Source: Methylosinus sp. H3A
Lineage (GTDB): Bacteria > Pseudomonadota > Alphaproteobacteria > Rhizobiales > Beijerinckiaceae
Reading direction: 5' to 3'
Assembly (NCBI RefSeq): GCF_015709455.1
Contig: NZ_JADNQW010000005.1
Span: 186,001-250,000, forward strand
DNA length: 64,000 nt
Part shown: piece after piece, positions 43,839 through 52,262 of the stretch
Position numbering within the stretch: the first letter of the stretch is position 1
Layout: the number at the start of each line of letters is the position of its first letter
Program-made: the position numbers and the translations under genes
Notes under the pieces: model-generated
Database searches by the model: none
Seen by the model: the letters and a program-made list of their open reading frames with translations, nothing else
What the model was told of the DNA's origin: nothing

Positions 43839-44546
43839 ATGACCCATCAACTCGACCGCAGAATTTTCCTTAGCGCCGCCGTGACGGCGAGCGCGGCGCT
43901 CGCGACGAATCCCACGAGAGCGGAAGACGCCGCCGCGTCCACGCGAAAGCCCTTCGTTCACCCCATGAAGCCGCTGCCCTTCGATCCGAAAAGCGTGAAG
44001 GGATTCTCGGAGAAGATTCTCGTCTCTCATTACGAGAACAATTACGGCGGCGCGGTCAAGCGACTGAACGCCATCGCCGAGCAGCTCGCGGGGCTCGATT
44101 TCGACAAGGCGCCGGGGTTTCAGATCAACGGGCTGAAGCGCGAAGAGCTGATCGCGACCAATTCCATGATCCTGCACGAAATCTATTTCGCCGGCCTCGG
44201 CGAAGCCAGCAAGCCGGGAGCGGCGCTCGCCGAGGCGATCGAGCGCGACTTCGGCTCCTTCGATCGCTGGCGCTCGGAATTCACCGGCATGGGCAAGGCG
44301 CTCGGCGGCGGATCCGGCTGGGTCATCCTCGCCTATGACAAGCGCGGGCAGAGGCTCGTCAATTCATGGGCGAGTGATCACACCCAGAGCATCGCCGGAG
44401 GCGATCCGATCCTGGTTCTCGACATGTTCGAGCACGCCTACCAAATGGACTTCGGAGCCAAAGCGGCCGACTATGTGAAGGCCGTCATGGCTGCGATCAA
44501 TTGGTCCAACGCCGATCGCCTGTATGAGAAAAATCGCAAGTCCTGA
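43839..44546 (+). CDS. Tat-exported Fe/Mn superoxide dismutase (ChrC-like)
   Basis: 235 residues with a twin-Arg leader MTHQLDRRIFLSAAVTASAA. SOD domain: the metal ligands should lie in ILVSHYENNYGGAVKRL, MILHEIYFAGLG, and DMFEHAYQMDFG with its WSNADRLY end. Superoxide dismutase downstream of chrBA is known as ChrC in chrBACF loci; it limits superoxide formed during Cr(VI) reduction. GAGGAGG precedes the ATG. Confidence 0.88.
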   Translation: MTHQLDRRIFLSAAVTASAALATNPTRAEDAAASTRKPFVHPMKPLPFDPKSVKGFSEKILVSHYENNYGGAVKRLNAIAEQLAGLDFDKAPGFQINGLKREELIATNSMILHEIYFAGLGEASKPGAALAEAIERDFGSFDRWRSEFTGMGKALGGGSGWVILAYDKRGQRLVNSWASDHTQSIAGGDPILVLDMFEHAYQMDFGAKAADYVKAVMAAINWSNADRLYEKNRKS

Positions 44547-44639
44547 CGAACGGGCGCAGCTCTTAGCGGCGCGCCTCTGCAGCGCGCTCCGGCACGCCTT
44601 TCGGCCTGTAGGGTCGTGGGCGAGCCGGAGGACCACGTT

Positions 44640-44960
44640 GAAACACGCCGGGGATCGCTGGAGGCCAATTTGTTTGAGTCAGACCGGCATGGCGGGCTCC
44701 TCAAGTTGCGCGTGATGCCGCGCTTCGGCGTCGGCGGGATGTTTCCGATCGGCTCTAGCAGTCTATGCTTGTCGAACCGATCAACCCATTCGAACCAGGC
44801 GAACTCCATGGCCTCGGAGCTTCGCCAGGGCTCGCATCGCAGAGTCCGTTGATCGTCTCGGCGAGCGCGTTGTTGTAGCCGTCGCCGGCGCTGCCGACCG
44901 AGGTCTCGACGCCGTGGCCTCGGGAGGTGGAAGCGGCTTGACCTGCCCGCAGTTCAAGAT
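44640..44960 (-). pseudogene. IS3-family transposase (orfB) remnant
   Basis: On the minus strand SVGSAGDGYNNALAETINGL lies in one frame (about 44,850-44,910), and FEWVDRFDKHRLLEPIGNIP in another (about 44,740-44,800). Both are the well-known end of IS3-type DDE integrase domains. The frameshift and missing upstream part make it a dead fragment. The stretch 44,547-45,062 holds nothing else that I can support. Confidence 0.7.
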
Positions 44961-45062
44961 GGCCTTGCCGAGCTTCTCGACTCGTCATCCGGAGCCGATT
45001 GCAACAGACGTCTTTTCGAGCCGCGATATGCCTTTGCTTCTCACGCCCATGGCGCAAAGAGT

Positions 45063-46124
45063 TCAAGCCGCCATCCCATTCTTCCGAGCATGCAACTGTT
45101 CCGGCTTGAGGTGTGTATATCGTCGAAGCATCTTCCAGTCTCGATGGCCGGTGACGAGCGCCACTTGCTCGATCGAGAAGCCCGCCTCGAAGAGGCGGCT
45201 TGCGCCTTCATGCCGTAAATCGTGAAAATGTAAGTCAGAAATCTTGAGGGCGCGACATGTCCGACGAAACGCCGTCCCTACCGACCGGCTGTTATACGGA
45301 AAAATTCGACCCTTGCTGCTTTTCGAGGCTTCCTTCTGCTCGTGAACGAGAGCGCACGCGTCATAGCCGCTCACGTCGAGAAGCGGAATCTTCTGATTGT
45401 TTCCCGACTTCCGGCGCGGGTCTTTCCGATCTCTGATGAGAAGCATCTTATGGTCGGGATCGAAATCCTCCCATGCGACGCGGCAAATTTCATCGAGGCG
45501 CATCGCAGTCGCGATCGCGAAGCGCACGATCCTTCCCAACGGAATTGTCAGCTTCGGCGTCAAATCGGCTCGTGCGATAATGCGATCGATTTCGTCCGGC
45601 GTCGGCCGGCGATCACGTTCGTTTCCTTTCCCGACCAATCCCAGACGGTTCAGTGCGATGCGCGCGAGATCGGTCGGCTCCGTCGAAAGCTGGATGCCGT
45701 GAACCGCCGCTGCGTGCGACAGGATCGTTTTGACATAGCCGAGGTCGATGCCGAGCGTGACGGGACCGGCTCCTTCCTTCGCTCTATCGCGACCGAATTG
45801 AATGAGCCGCTCTCGATCGAGCTCCGAAATCTTCAATCGCCCGAGGCGACGCTCGAGAGATTTGAGGCTCGCGGCTTTCGACCGGCCGATCCGCTTTCCG
45901 ACCTCCGTGAGATCGTCTCTATGGAGCCGGACGAGATCGCCGAATGTTCGAGCTCCCTTTCGCGCACGCTTCGACGGCGACTCGCCGCGGTCGATCCGGC
46001 GCTCTATGTCGAGCGCCCACTCCTCGGCGTCGCGCCGGCGGAGAAACGTCTCGTTGACGTATTTCCCCTTGCGTCGAACTTGAGCGCGCCAGGAGCCGGA
46101 TTTGAGCCTCGTGAAGGTCGCCAT
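45063..46124 (-). CDS. int: Tyrosine recombinase, ICE integrase
   Basis: 353 residues. N-terminal arm-binding part FTRLKSGSWRAQVRRKGKYV, core-binding domain in the middle, and the catalytic residues R in AIATAMRLDEICRVAW, HDLRHEGASRLFEAGF (H-x-x-R), the GHRDW histidine, and Tyr in RRYTHLKPEQLH. It integrates and excises the element. It stands next to dusA and is divergent from it; the intergenic region has a 9-bp inverted repeat around the promoter zone. Confidence 0.92.
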   Translation of the reverse strand: MATFTRLKSGSWRAQVRRKGKYVNETFLRRRDAEEWALDIERRIDRGESPSKRARKGARTFGDLVRLHRDDLTEVGKRIGRSKAASLKSLERRLGRLKISELDRERLIQFGRDRAKEGAGPVTLGIDLGYVKTILSHAAAVHGIQLSTEPTDLARIALNRLGLVGKGNERDRRPTPDEIDRIIARADLTPKLTIPLGRIVRFAIATAMRLDEICRVAWEDFDPDHKMLLIRDRKDPRRKSGNNQKIPLLDVSGYDACALVHEQKEASKSSKGRIFPYNSRSVGTAFRRTCRALKISDLHFHDLRHEGASRLFEAGFSIEQVALVTGHRDWKMLRRYTHLKPEQLHARKNGMAA

Positions 46125-46138
46125 TTCGTGTGCGCTCT

Positions 46139-46203
46139 GTGTGCACTGAGAAGTCGAAAAGGAGCGAAAAGTGTCGTATCGAGGCGTACCGGAGAGTGCA
46201 CAC
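46139..46203. repeat. Long-range inverted repeat between int and dusA
   Basis: GTGTGCACT (46,139-46,147) and AGTGCACAC (46,195-46,203), 9-bp arms 47 bp apart in the region between the integrase start and dusA. Could be integrase arm sites or binding sites for an excisionase. Confidence 0.4.
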
Positions 46204-46230
46204 GACCCGACCTATGGCCTTGAGACTAAA

Positions 46231-47247
46231 ATGAAATCGCTTACAAATCAAGATATTAGATTCTCTACCGCGCCTATGATGGACTGGACGGACCGTCACT
46301 GCCGGTTCTTCCATCGGCTGATGTCGCGCCGCGCGCGGCTCTATACGGAGATGCTCACCACCGGCGCCGTGATCTTCGGCGACCGCGATCGGCTGCTCGG
46401 CTTCGACGCGGCGGAGCAGCCGCTGGCGCTTCAGCTCGGCGGCTCCGATCCGGGCGAACTGGCGAAGGCCGCGCGCATCGCCGAGCCCTATGGGTTCGAC
46501 GAGATCAATCTCAATGTCGGATGCCCGTCCGATCGCGTGCAGAATGGCGCCTTCGGCGCGTGCCTGATGCTGCGACCCGATCTCGTCGCCGATTGCGTGA
46601 CGGCGATGAAGGACGCCGTCGCTCTCCCCGTCACTGTGAAATGCCGCATCGGCGTCGACGATCAGGAGCCACGCGCCGCGCTGTTCGGGCTCGCCGAGCG
46701 CGTCGTCGCCTCGGGATGCGACGCGCTGATCGTTCACGCCCGCAAGGCTTGGCTCTCCGGCCTCTCGCCCAAGGAGAACCGCGACGTTCCGCCGCTCGAC
46801 TATGGACTCGTCTATGAGCTGAAGCGCGCCTTTCCCGATCTGCCGATCGCGATCAACGGCGGGATCGCGACCATGGACGACATGCGCGCGCATCTCGCCC
46901 ATGTCGACGGCGTGATGATCGGCCGCGCCGCCTATCACGAGCCGGAGCTTCTGCTCGGCGTCGATCCGGAATTATTCGGCGAGCCGGCGCCGCTCGCCGA
47001 CGGCTTCGCCGCGGTCGAAGCCTTCATTCCCTATGTCGAGACGCAACTGCGGCACGGCGAGCGCCTCTCCTCCATGACACGGCACATGCTCGGCCTCTTC
47101 GCTGGCAAGCCCGGCGCACGCGCCTTTCGCCGACGCCTCGCAGGCGAGTCCGTCCGGCCCGGCGCCGGCGTCGAGACGCTGCTCTCCGCGGTCGACGAGG
47201 TGCGGCGCGCGACGGCGCGCATGGCGGAGGCGGCGAGCGCCGAGTAA
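46231..47247 (+). CDS. dusA: tRNA-dihydrouridine synthase A
   Basis: 338 residues. FMN TIM barrel with FSTAPMMDWTDRHCRFFHRL, EMLTTGAVIFGDRDRLL, FDEINLNVGCPSDRVQNGAF (the general-acid Cys is in GCPS), VTVKCRIGVDD, IVHARKAWLSGLSPKENR and INGGIATMDD. Reduces U20/20a of tRNA. Full length, so the ICE insertion leaves it intact, but its first codons and promoter are probably element-derived. Confidence 0.93.
   Translation: MKSLTNQDIRFSTAPMMDWTDRHCRFFHRLMSRRARLYTEMLTTGAVIFGDRDRLLGFDAAEQPLALQLGGSDPGELAKAARIAEPYGFDEINLNVGCPSDRVQNGAFGACLMLRPDLVADCVTAMKDAVALPVTVKCRIGVDDQEPRAALFGLAERVVASGCDALIVHARKAWLSGLSPKENRDVPPLDYGLVYELKRAFPDLPIAINGGIATMDDMRAHLAHVDGVMIGRAAYHEPELLLGVDPELFGEPAPLADGFAAVEAFIPYVETQLRHGERLSSMTRHMLGLFAGKPGARAFRRRLAGESVRPGAGVETLLSAVDEVRRATARMAEAASAE
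46255..46295. other. Probable attachment site within the dusA start
   Basis: The dusA 5' end changes at about codons 10-16, from AT-rich codons (AAA, ACA, AAT, ATT, AGA) to host-like GC-rich ones, at the conserved TCT ACC GCG CCT ATG ATG GAC TGG region. Elements in dusA usually recombine in this conserved part and restore the reading frame. The matching direct repeat would be at the unseen left end. Confidence 0.5.
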
Positions 47248-47268
47248 ACTAAGATATATCGCCCAGAA

Positions 47269-47622
47269 TCAACTCTTTCGCAGAATTTTATCCATTGCTT
47301 TTCCCCGCGCCAGCTCATCGATCAATTTATCCAAATAGCGAATTTCTCGCATGGTCGGCTCCTCGATATCCTCCACGCGGACACCGCAAACCATGCCCTT
47401 GATCAAGACTCGCGATGGATTGATTTGGGGGGCCTCTGCAAAAAATGTTTCAAAGTCGGTCTGTTTTTCCAGTCGAGCTTGCAACTGCGTTTGATCATAG
47501 CCGGTCAACCAGGTGATGATCTGATCGACCTCAGCTTTTGTACGCCCCTTTTTCTCTGCTTTGGCGACGTAAAGAGGATAAACGCTCGCGAAACTGGTCG
47601 AATAAATCCGGTGCTTCGCCAT
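47269..47622 (-). CDS. DUF2200 family protein
   Basis: 117 residues. [44 protein letters not shown]-like [21 protein letters not shown] and [20 protein letters not shown] match the highly conserved DUF2200 family. Function unknown, probably cytosolic. Convergent to dusA; only 21 bp separate the two stops. AT-richer than neighbours. Confidence 0.88.
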   Translation of the reverse strand: MAKHRIYSTSFASVYPLYVAKAEKKGRTKAEVDQIITWLTGYDQTQLQARLEKQTDFETFFAEAPQINPSRVLIKGMVCGVRVEDIEEPTMREIRYLDKLIDELARGKAMDKILRKS

Positions 47623-47688
47623 GAGTTTCTGCTCCTGAGCTCAACGCCGACTTATGCCATTGTCGGCCGAGTTCGACATTCGACGCCG

Positions 47689-48459
47689 CTATTGCGCGGC
47701 GAAGACCAGCAGCGCCGCGATCTCGGCCGCCTGCTGCGCGCCGCCCAGCACATCTCCCGTGAGGCCGCCGATCTGCCGCTCGGCGAGCTTGGCCGTCGCA
47801 TAGGCCGCGCCGACGGCGAGCGCGCCGGCGACGAGCGCCGTGATCGGCGAGACGCCGACGGCGATCGGTAAGATGGAGAAGGCGCTCGCCAGCAGCGCCG
47901 CCGTCTGCAGCGCCTCCTTGAACGGCCGCATGGCGGCGTGTCCGGCGCCGTCTGCGCGCGCGGGCGCGAGGATCATGATGGGCGCCAGCCCCGCCGTGCG
48001 GGAGAGCGCCGCGGCGAATATGAGGACAGCCGCCGCCTCGAAGCCGCCGCGCTGCGTGATCGCCATCACCGCCCCGATGCGCAACGCCAGCGACAACGTC
48101 AGCGCCAGGGCGCCGTAGGAGCCGAGCCGGCTGTCGCGCATGATCTCGAGCTTCTCCTCCCGCGTCGCGCCGCCGCCGAAACCATCGGCGAGATCGGCGA
48201 GCCCATCCTCATGCAGCGCGCCGGTGACGGCGACCAGCGCCGCCAGCGCCAGCGTGGCGGCGAGGAAGGGCGGCAGGCCGAAAGCGCGGGCGGAGAGCAG
48301 AGCCCAGGCCGGAGCGAGGCCGATCAGCGCGCCGGCGACCGGCAGCGCCCGCACGGCGGTGCGGAAATCCGGCATTTCATGCCCCCGCGGGGCTGGAACC
48401 GGCAAGCGGGAGTAGAAGCGCAGGCAGGCGAGGAGATCGTCGACGAAGGGGCGGAACAT
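47689..48459 (-). CDS. cobS: Adenosylcobinamide-GDP ribazoletransferase CobS
   Basis: 256 residues from MFRPFVDDLLACLRFYSRLP at 48,459 (GAGGGG upstream). Membrane enzyme joining adenosylcobinamide-GDP and alpha-ribazole in cobalamin synthesis. Motifs: FYSRLPVP, ALHEDGLADLADGFGGGATR and MRDSRLGSYGALAL; five or six membrane helices follow. It ends the same-strand pair with the TonB receptor 58 bp upstream. Confidence 0.92.
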   Translation of the reverse strand: MFRPFVDDLLACLRFYSRLPVPAPRGHEMPDFRTAVRALPVAGALIGLAPAWALLSARAFGLPPFLAATLALAALVAVTGALHEDGLADLADGFGGGATREEKLEIMRDSRLGSYGALALTLSLALRIGAVMAITQRGGFEAAAVLIFAAALSRTAGLAPIMILAPARADGAGHAAMRPFKEALQTAALLASAFSILPIAVGVSPITALVAGALAVGAAYATAKLAERQIGGLTGDVLGGAQQAAEIAALLVFAAQ

Positions 48460-48517
48460 GCGTCCCCTCATGGAGCCAAAGAGGCGATTTGTCGAGACGG
48501 GGCGATCGAAACGCGCG

Positions 48518-50833
48518 TCACCAGACGTAGCGCACCGAGGCGAAGATCGAGCGCGGATCATTGTAGGCCACCGTCCAATAGGCCGGCAGGCCCACGCCCG
48601 GACGCCCGGCCGAGATCGCCTGATAGGTGTAGCTCTGCGGATAGCGCCGATCGAAGAGATTTTTGACCGCGAGCTGGAACGTCCAATGACCGTCGGCGGT
48701 CGTGTAGCTCGTCTGTAGATTGGCGAAGGTCTGCGGCGGCACCTTCACGAAAGGATTGTTGATGATGTCGGTGTAGAGCGACGTCTGCGCCTGCACCGAG
48801 CCGCCGATCTTCCACTCGCCCGGAACGTCGAGCGGCACGCGGTAATTGGTGTAGAGGCTACCCTGGAATTTCGGCGAATAGGGCAGACGCGATCCGGAAT
48901 GCGCGGCGGTCGGAACGACGGCGTTGGGGCCGAAAGGCGAATTGGCCCAGACCGCCCATGTCGTCGTTCCCGCGTAATAATCGAGCGCGGCGTCGAGATA
49001 GGAGCCGGTCGCGCCGATTTCCCAATCGTCGATCGGCGTGAAGGTCGCCTGACCTTCCACGCCCTTGGAGCGGCCATGACCGGCGCTGAAACGATGCGAG
49101 CTATTGGTGACGGGATCGATCGCCGTCGCCTGCACATTGCGGAAATCGTTCCAAAAAGCTGATATCGCAACTGTGAGGCGCTGATCGAGCCATGCGGATT
49201 TCACGCCGAGCTCATAGGTCGTCAGCGTCTCGGGCTTATAGGGAACGCGCGCCTGCGTCACCGACGCGATTGTCGGCCCCTGCGCGCGCATGTCGAAGCC
49301 GCCATCCTTATGGCCTTGCGAGAAGGAGGCGTAAGCGAGAATCTCCGGCGTCGCCTGATAGGAGACGACGGCCTTGGGCGAGCCCGTTCCCCATGACGCG
49401 CTGTTCTGGACGCTCCAATTGAGCACGCCGCGCGGATTATAGAAGGCCGCGAGCCAATCCGTCGTCGTGAAGCCGCCGCCGAGCAGCGACGACGTCGCCT
49501 GCCCATTCACCAGCGAGTAATTATAGTTATTGTTCCAATGCTTCTCGAGATTATAGCGGCCGCCGAGCGTCAGCTTCAATTCGTCGGTGAGGCGATAATT
49601 CGCTTCGCCATAAACGGCGTAGGTGTTGGTGTATTGCCACAGCTCCTGCCAATTCGGCTGGTAGGTCGACGAAACCTGCGGAACGGCGAAGAAGCTCGTC
49701 ACTGCGCCGAAGGCGTTGGCGCGCCGGCCGGAGAACCATTCGTCGCGATTGAGATAGACGCCGCCCTTGAAATCGAGACGGTCGTAATCGCCGATGACGC
49801 GAAGCTCCTGCGTGTAGTTTCGATCCCAATAATGGAGCCAATTGGAGTTTCGCGCCCAAAGATCGCTGGTGTTGTCATAGAGCGCGACTTGCTCGAAACG
49901 GCGCGCCTGGGTGATCGACTTCAACTGCAGATTGGCGTCGAGCTGATAGCTGATCGTCAGCGCTCCGCCATATTGCTGGAAGTGATTCAGCGGATAGAGC
50001 GGATAATAGGCCGTGCTCGAGGTGTTTCCGGGAATGGCGAGATTATTGTAGGATTTCGCCTGGCCGTCGTCGAACTCGCCGTCGAAGGCGAGCAAGACCT
50101 CGAGAGGCTGGATCGGCGTCCAGCGCAGCTTGGCGAGCGCATTGCTCAGATTGACATTGTTGACGTCGGCGTTGCGCAACAAATTGCGCGTGACGCCGTC
50201 GCGCGCGCGATGACTGTAGGAGAGACTTCCGAAGAGCTCATCCTGGACGATCGGCCCGCTCACCAGCGCGCCGACCTTCCATTCATTGTAATTGCCATAG
50301 CCCGCTTCCGCCTCGAAACGCTTTTTGTTGTCCGGCTTGCGCGTGACGATCTGCACGACGCCGGCTTCCGCATTATGCGGCGACGATGTGTCCTGCGGCC
50401 CCGGACGCGCGTCTATGCGCTCCACATCGAGCAGCTCGATGCGCGAGCCGAGAAGGCGCGGAAAATAGGCGTCGTCGAGATAGACGCCGACAGAAGGCTG
50501 TCCTTGCGGATCATATTCGCCGATGCCGCGAAAGAAATAATTGGAGTTGGACGTCGTGACGCCCGTGCGGAACTGCGTCAGGCCGGGAACATAGCCGGAG
50601 AGATCGCGCGTGTTGGTTATGCTGAGGTCGCGCAATTTCTTCTCGTCGAAGCGCACGATCGTCTGCGGCGTCCTCTGCGCCTCGACCCGATCATGCTCGG
50701 CTTGCACGACGACATCCTGCACCGTCGCCTCGCTGGCCCCGCCCTGCGGCGCCGCCAGCGCTGCGCAGGCCTGTAGCGTCAAAGCGCCGACACTCGACGC
50801 CATAGCGCTCTGTTTCTGTGGGATTTTTGTCAT
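48518..50833 (-). CDS. TonB-dependent outer-membrane receptor
   Basis: 771 residues with a signal peptide (to about ALAAPQG). A possible TonB box is VQDVVVQAE. Plug domain: KLRDLSITNTRDLSGYVPGL, NYFFRGIGEYDPQGQPSVGV, YLDDAYFPRLLGSRIELLDV and GVVQIVTRKPDN; a 22-strand-type barrel ends with SVRYVW. Ligand unknown: the adjacent cobS suggests corrinoids, but no cobalamin riboswitch is visible upstream. A metal chelate, such as a siderophore or copper chelator, is equally possible. Confidence 0.88.
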   Translation of the reverse strand: MTKIPQKQSAMASSVGALTLQACAALAAPQGGASEATVQDVVVQAEHDRVEAQRTPQTIVRFDEKKLRDLSITNTRDLSGYVPGLTQFRTGVTTSNSNYFFRGIGEYDPQGQPSVGVYLDDAYFPRLLGSRIELLDVERIDARPGPQDTSSPHNAEAGVVQIVTRKPDNKKRFEAEAGYGNYNEWKVGALVSGPIVQDELFGSLSYSHRARDGVTRNLLRNADVNNVNLSNALAKLRWTPIQPLEVLLAFDGEFDDGQAKSYNNLAIPGNTSSTAYYPLYPLNHFQQYGGALTISYQLDANLQLKSITQARRFEQVALYDNTSDLWARNSNWLHYWDRNYTQELRVIGDYDRLDFKGGVYLNRDEWFSGRRANAFGAVTSFFAVPQVSSTYQPNWQELWQYTNTYAVYGEANYRLTDELKLTLGGRYNLEKHWNNNYNYSLVNGQATSSLLGGGFTTTDWLAAFYNPRGVLNWSVQNSASWGTGSPKAVVSYQATPEILAYASFSQGHKDGGFDMRAQGPTIASVTQARVPYKPETLTTYELGVKSAWLDQRLTVAISAFWNDFRNVQATAIDPVTNSSHRFSAGHGRSKGVEGQATFTPIDDWEIGATGSYLDAALDYYAGTTTWAVWANSPFGPNAVVPTAAHSGSRLPYSPKFQGSLYTNYRVPLDVPGEWKIGGSVQAQTSLYTDIINNPFVKVPPQTFANLQTSYTTADGHWTFQLAVKNLFDRRYPQSYTYQAISAGRPGVGLPAYWTVAYNDPRSIFASVRYVW

Positions 50834-50842
50834 GCCGCCCCG

Positions 50843-50880
50843 CTTATATTAATATTAATTCAATAGAAGTAATATAAATT
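50843..50880 (-). promoter_or_regulatory. AT-rich probable promoter of the TonB receptor
   Basis: A 38-bp stretch of almost only A and T (TTATATTAATATTAATTC and following) directly upstream of the receptor gene in a GC-rich region. It contains dyads of TAATATTA type that could be a metal-regulator site. The rest of the gap to 51,076 shows no gene. Confidence 0.4.
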
Positions 50881-51076
50881 AAGCTCGGCCTTCGCAATCC
50901 CCGGGGCGCAAAGAGCGATCAAAATCCTATGTGAGCACTGGGGTGAGCCGCGCTCGTCCGATCGGCGAGGCGGCCCGCGCCGCCGGCTGCGAGACGGGCG
51001 GACTTGAGAATGCGGCCCATCCCGACAGGACGAGCGCGCATCGCTTTTTGGAGGGAAGTTTCGCCGAACGATCGTC

Positions 51077-51099
51077 CTCCCCCGCCCTCGGCGGGGGAG
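51077..51099. terminator. Strong hairpin after the orphan BufA2 gene
   Basis: CTCCCCCGCC (51,077-51,086), loop CTC, GGCGGGGGAG (51,090-51,099): a 10-bp GC stem 10 bp after the BufA2 stop on the minus strand, without a clear T-run. Confidence 0.6.
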
Positions 51100-51109
51100 A
51101 GCGCTTGGA

Positions 51110-51367
51110 TCAATCCAGCGTCTTGCCGCCGGCCGCCTTGCAGGCGTCGGCGGATTCGACGAACACCCAGCCCTTGCCCTGACAGGCGTTCATGCCTTTG
51201 CAGGCGTTCTTGGGGCTGTGGCAGTCGCTCTTGCCCTTGCAGCTGTTGGCGCCGATGCATTGCACCTTGCCGGGCGTCGCCGCCAGGGCCCCCGTCGCCG
51301 CGCCGGCGAGCGCGAGAGAGACGGCCGCTATGGCCAGAGCCGTTCCGTTGCGAATATTGTCTTTCAT
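51110..51367 (-). CDS. Orphan bufferin-type peptide, BufA2 family
   Basis: 85 residues from MKDNIRNGTALAIAAVSLAL at 51,367 (GAGGAAAC upstream). Signal peptide ending near GALAATPG; mature part with six Cys: VQCIGANSCKGKSDCHS, KNACKGMNACQGKGW, DACKAAGG. It aligns throughout with the ICE-borne peptide at 22,013. No MNIO or DUF2063 gene is adjacent and no SigF-type site precedes it, so its modifying enzyme must act in trans. Confidence 0.82.
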   Translation of the reverse strand: MKDNIRNGTALAIAAVSLALAGAATGALAATPGKVQCIGANSCKGKSDCHSPKNACKGMNACQGKGWVFVESADACKAAGGKTLD

Positions 51368-51537
51368 GTTTCCTCCCCGAGGGGCCGTCGGCCTCATTGG
51401 GCGTCGACCGCGCCTATCTGTCGTGAATCGGCCGCCCGGGCAAGCGCTTCGACGCGCCGCCCGCGTGACTTTCGCGCCGCGAAATGTCAAAACTCGCCCC
51501 GCCTGCGGCGACGGGCCGCATTCGGAGCCCCTCATCC

Positions 51538-52236
51538 ATGTCGATCCTCGAATCGGTCCGCAAATCGCTCGTCCCGATCCATCCGGAAGGCTATATCTTC
51601 ATAGCCGCCTTCGCCATCGCCGCCCTATTGCTGCATTGGATCTCCTCGACGCTCGGCTGGGTCGGCTTCATCGCCACGGGCTGGTGCGTCTATTTCTTTC
51701 GCGACCCGCAGCGCCTCACGCCCTTGCGCGAGGGGCTCGTGGTGTCGCCGGCCGATGGCGTCGTCTGCTCCATCGGCTTCTTCCTGCCGCCGGCGGAGCT
51801 CGGCCTCGGCGCGGAGCCGATGCAGCGCGTCTCCATCTTCATGAGTGTCTTCGACGTGCATGTGAACCGCGCGCCCATCACCGGCCGCATCAGCAAAGTC
51901 GCCTATAAGCCCGGCGCCTTCCTCAACGCCGATCTCGACAAGGCGAGCGAGGACAATGAGCGCAACGGCATCGTCATAGACGCGCCCTCCGGCCGCTATG
52001 GCGTGGTGCAGATCGCCGGCCTCGTCGCGCGGCGCATCGTCTGCTTCGTGCAGGACGGTCAACCGATCGGCGTCGGCGACCGCTTCGGCCTCATCCGTTT
52101 CGGCTCGCGCGTCGACGTCTATATGCCGACGGGGGCCAAGCCCCGCATCGCCGTGGGCTCGCGCGCCATAGCGGGCGAGACCATTCTTGCGGATGTGAAC
52201 TCCACCGCCGCCGCTCTGAGCTTCAAGGCCGGCTGA
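51538..52236 (+). CDS. psd: Phosphatidylserine decarboxylase proenzyme
   Basis: 232 residues from [20 protein letters not shown]. Short alphaproteobacterial type with a membrane segment, [49 protein letters not shown] and the self-cleavage Ser in [13 protein letters not shown]. Makes phosphatidylethanolamine from phosphatidylserine. Followed 26 bp later by pssA. Confidence 0.93.
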   Translation: MSILESVRKSLVPIHPEGYIFIAAFAIAALLLHWISSTLGWVGFIATGWCVYFFRDPQRLTPLREGLVVSPADGVVCSIGFFLPPAELGLGAEPMQRVSIFMSVFDVHVNRAPITGRISKVAYKPGAFLNADLDKASEDNERNGIVIDAPSGRYGVVQIAGLVARRIVCFVQDGQPIGVGDRFGLIRFGSRVDVYMPTGAKPRIAVGSRAIAGETILADVNSTAAALSFKAG

Positions 52237-52262
52237 ACCGCCGCCGCGAGAGAGGCCTTCCC

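Larger units (their letters stand above)
1..46270. mobile_element. Integrative and conjugative element (right part) inserted in dusA
   Basis: Seen: a complete Trb-type mating-pair block, coupling protein, DUF3363 relaxase and ParA at the left, and a tyrosine integrase at 45,063-46,124 directly beside the 5' end of dusA. Known: dusA is a recurrent integration site for integrase-bearing islands in Proteobacteria, with the integrase next to the 5' end of the gene. The left end, and any further accessory genes left of parA, lie outside the window, so total size is unknown but above 46 kb. The right boundary is placed in the first codons of dusA by codon-use change, not by a mapped direct repeat. 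Confidence 0.85.

Noticed and set aside
50834..51109. Cobalamin riboswitch upstream of the TonB receptor
   Set aside because: No recognisable B12-box or conserved junction seen by eye; the region is mostly an AT-rich promoter and the end of another transcription unit.
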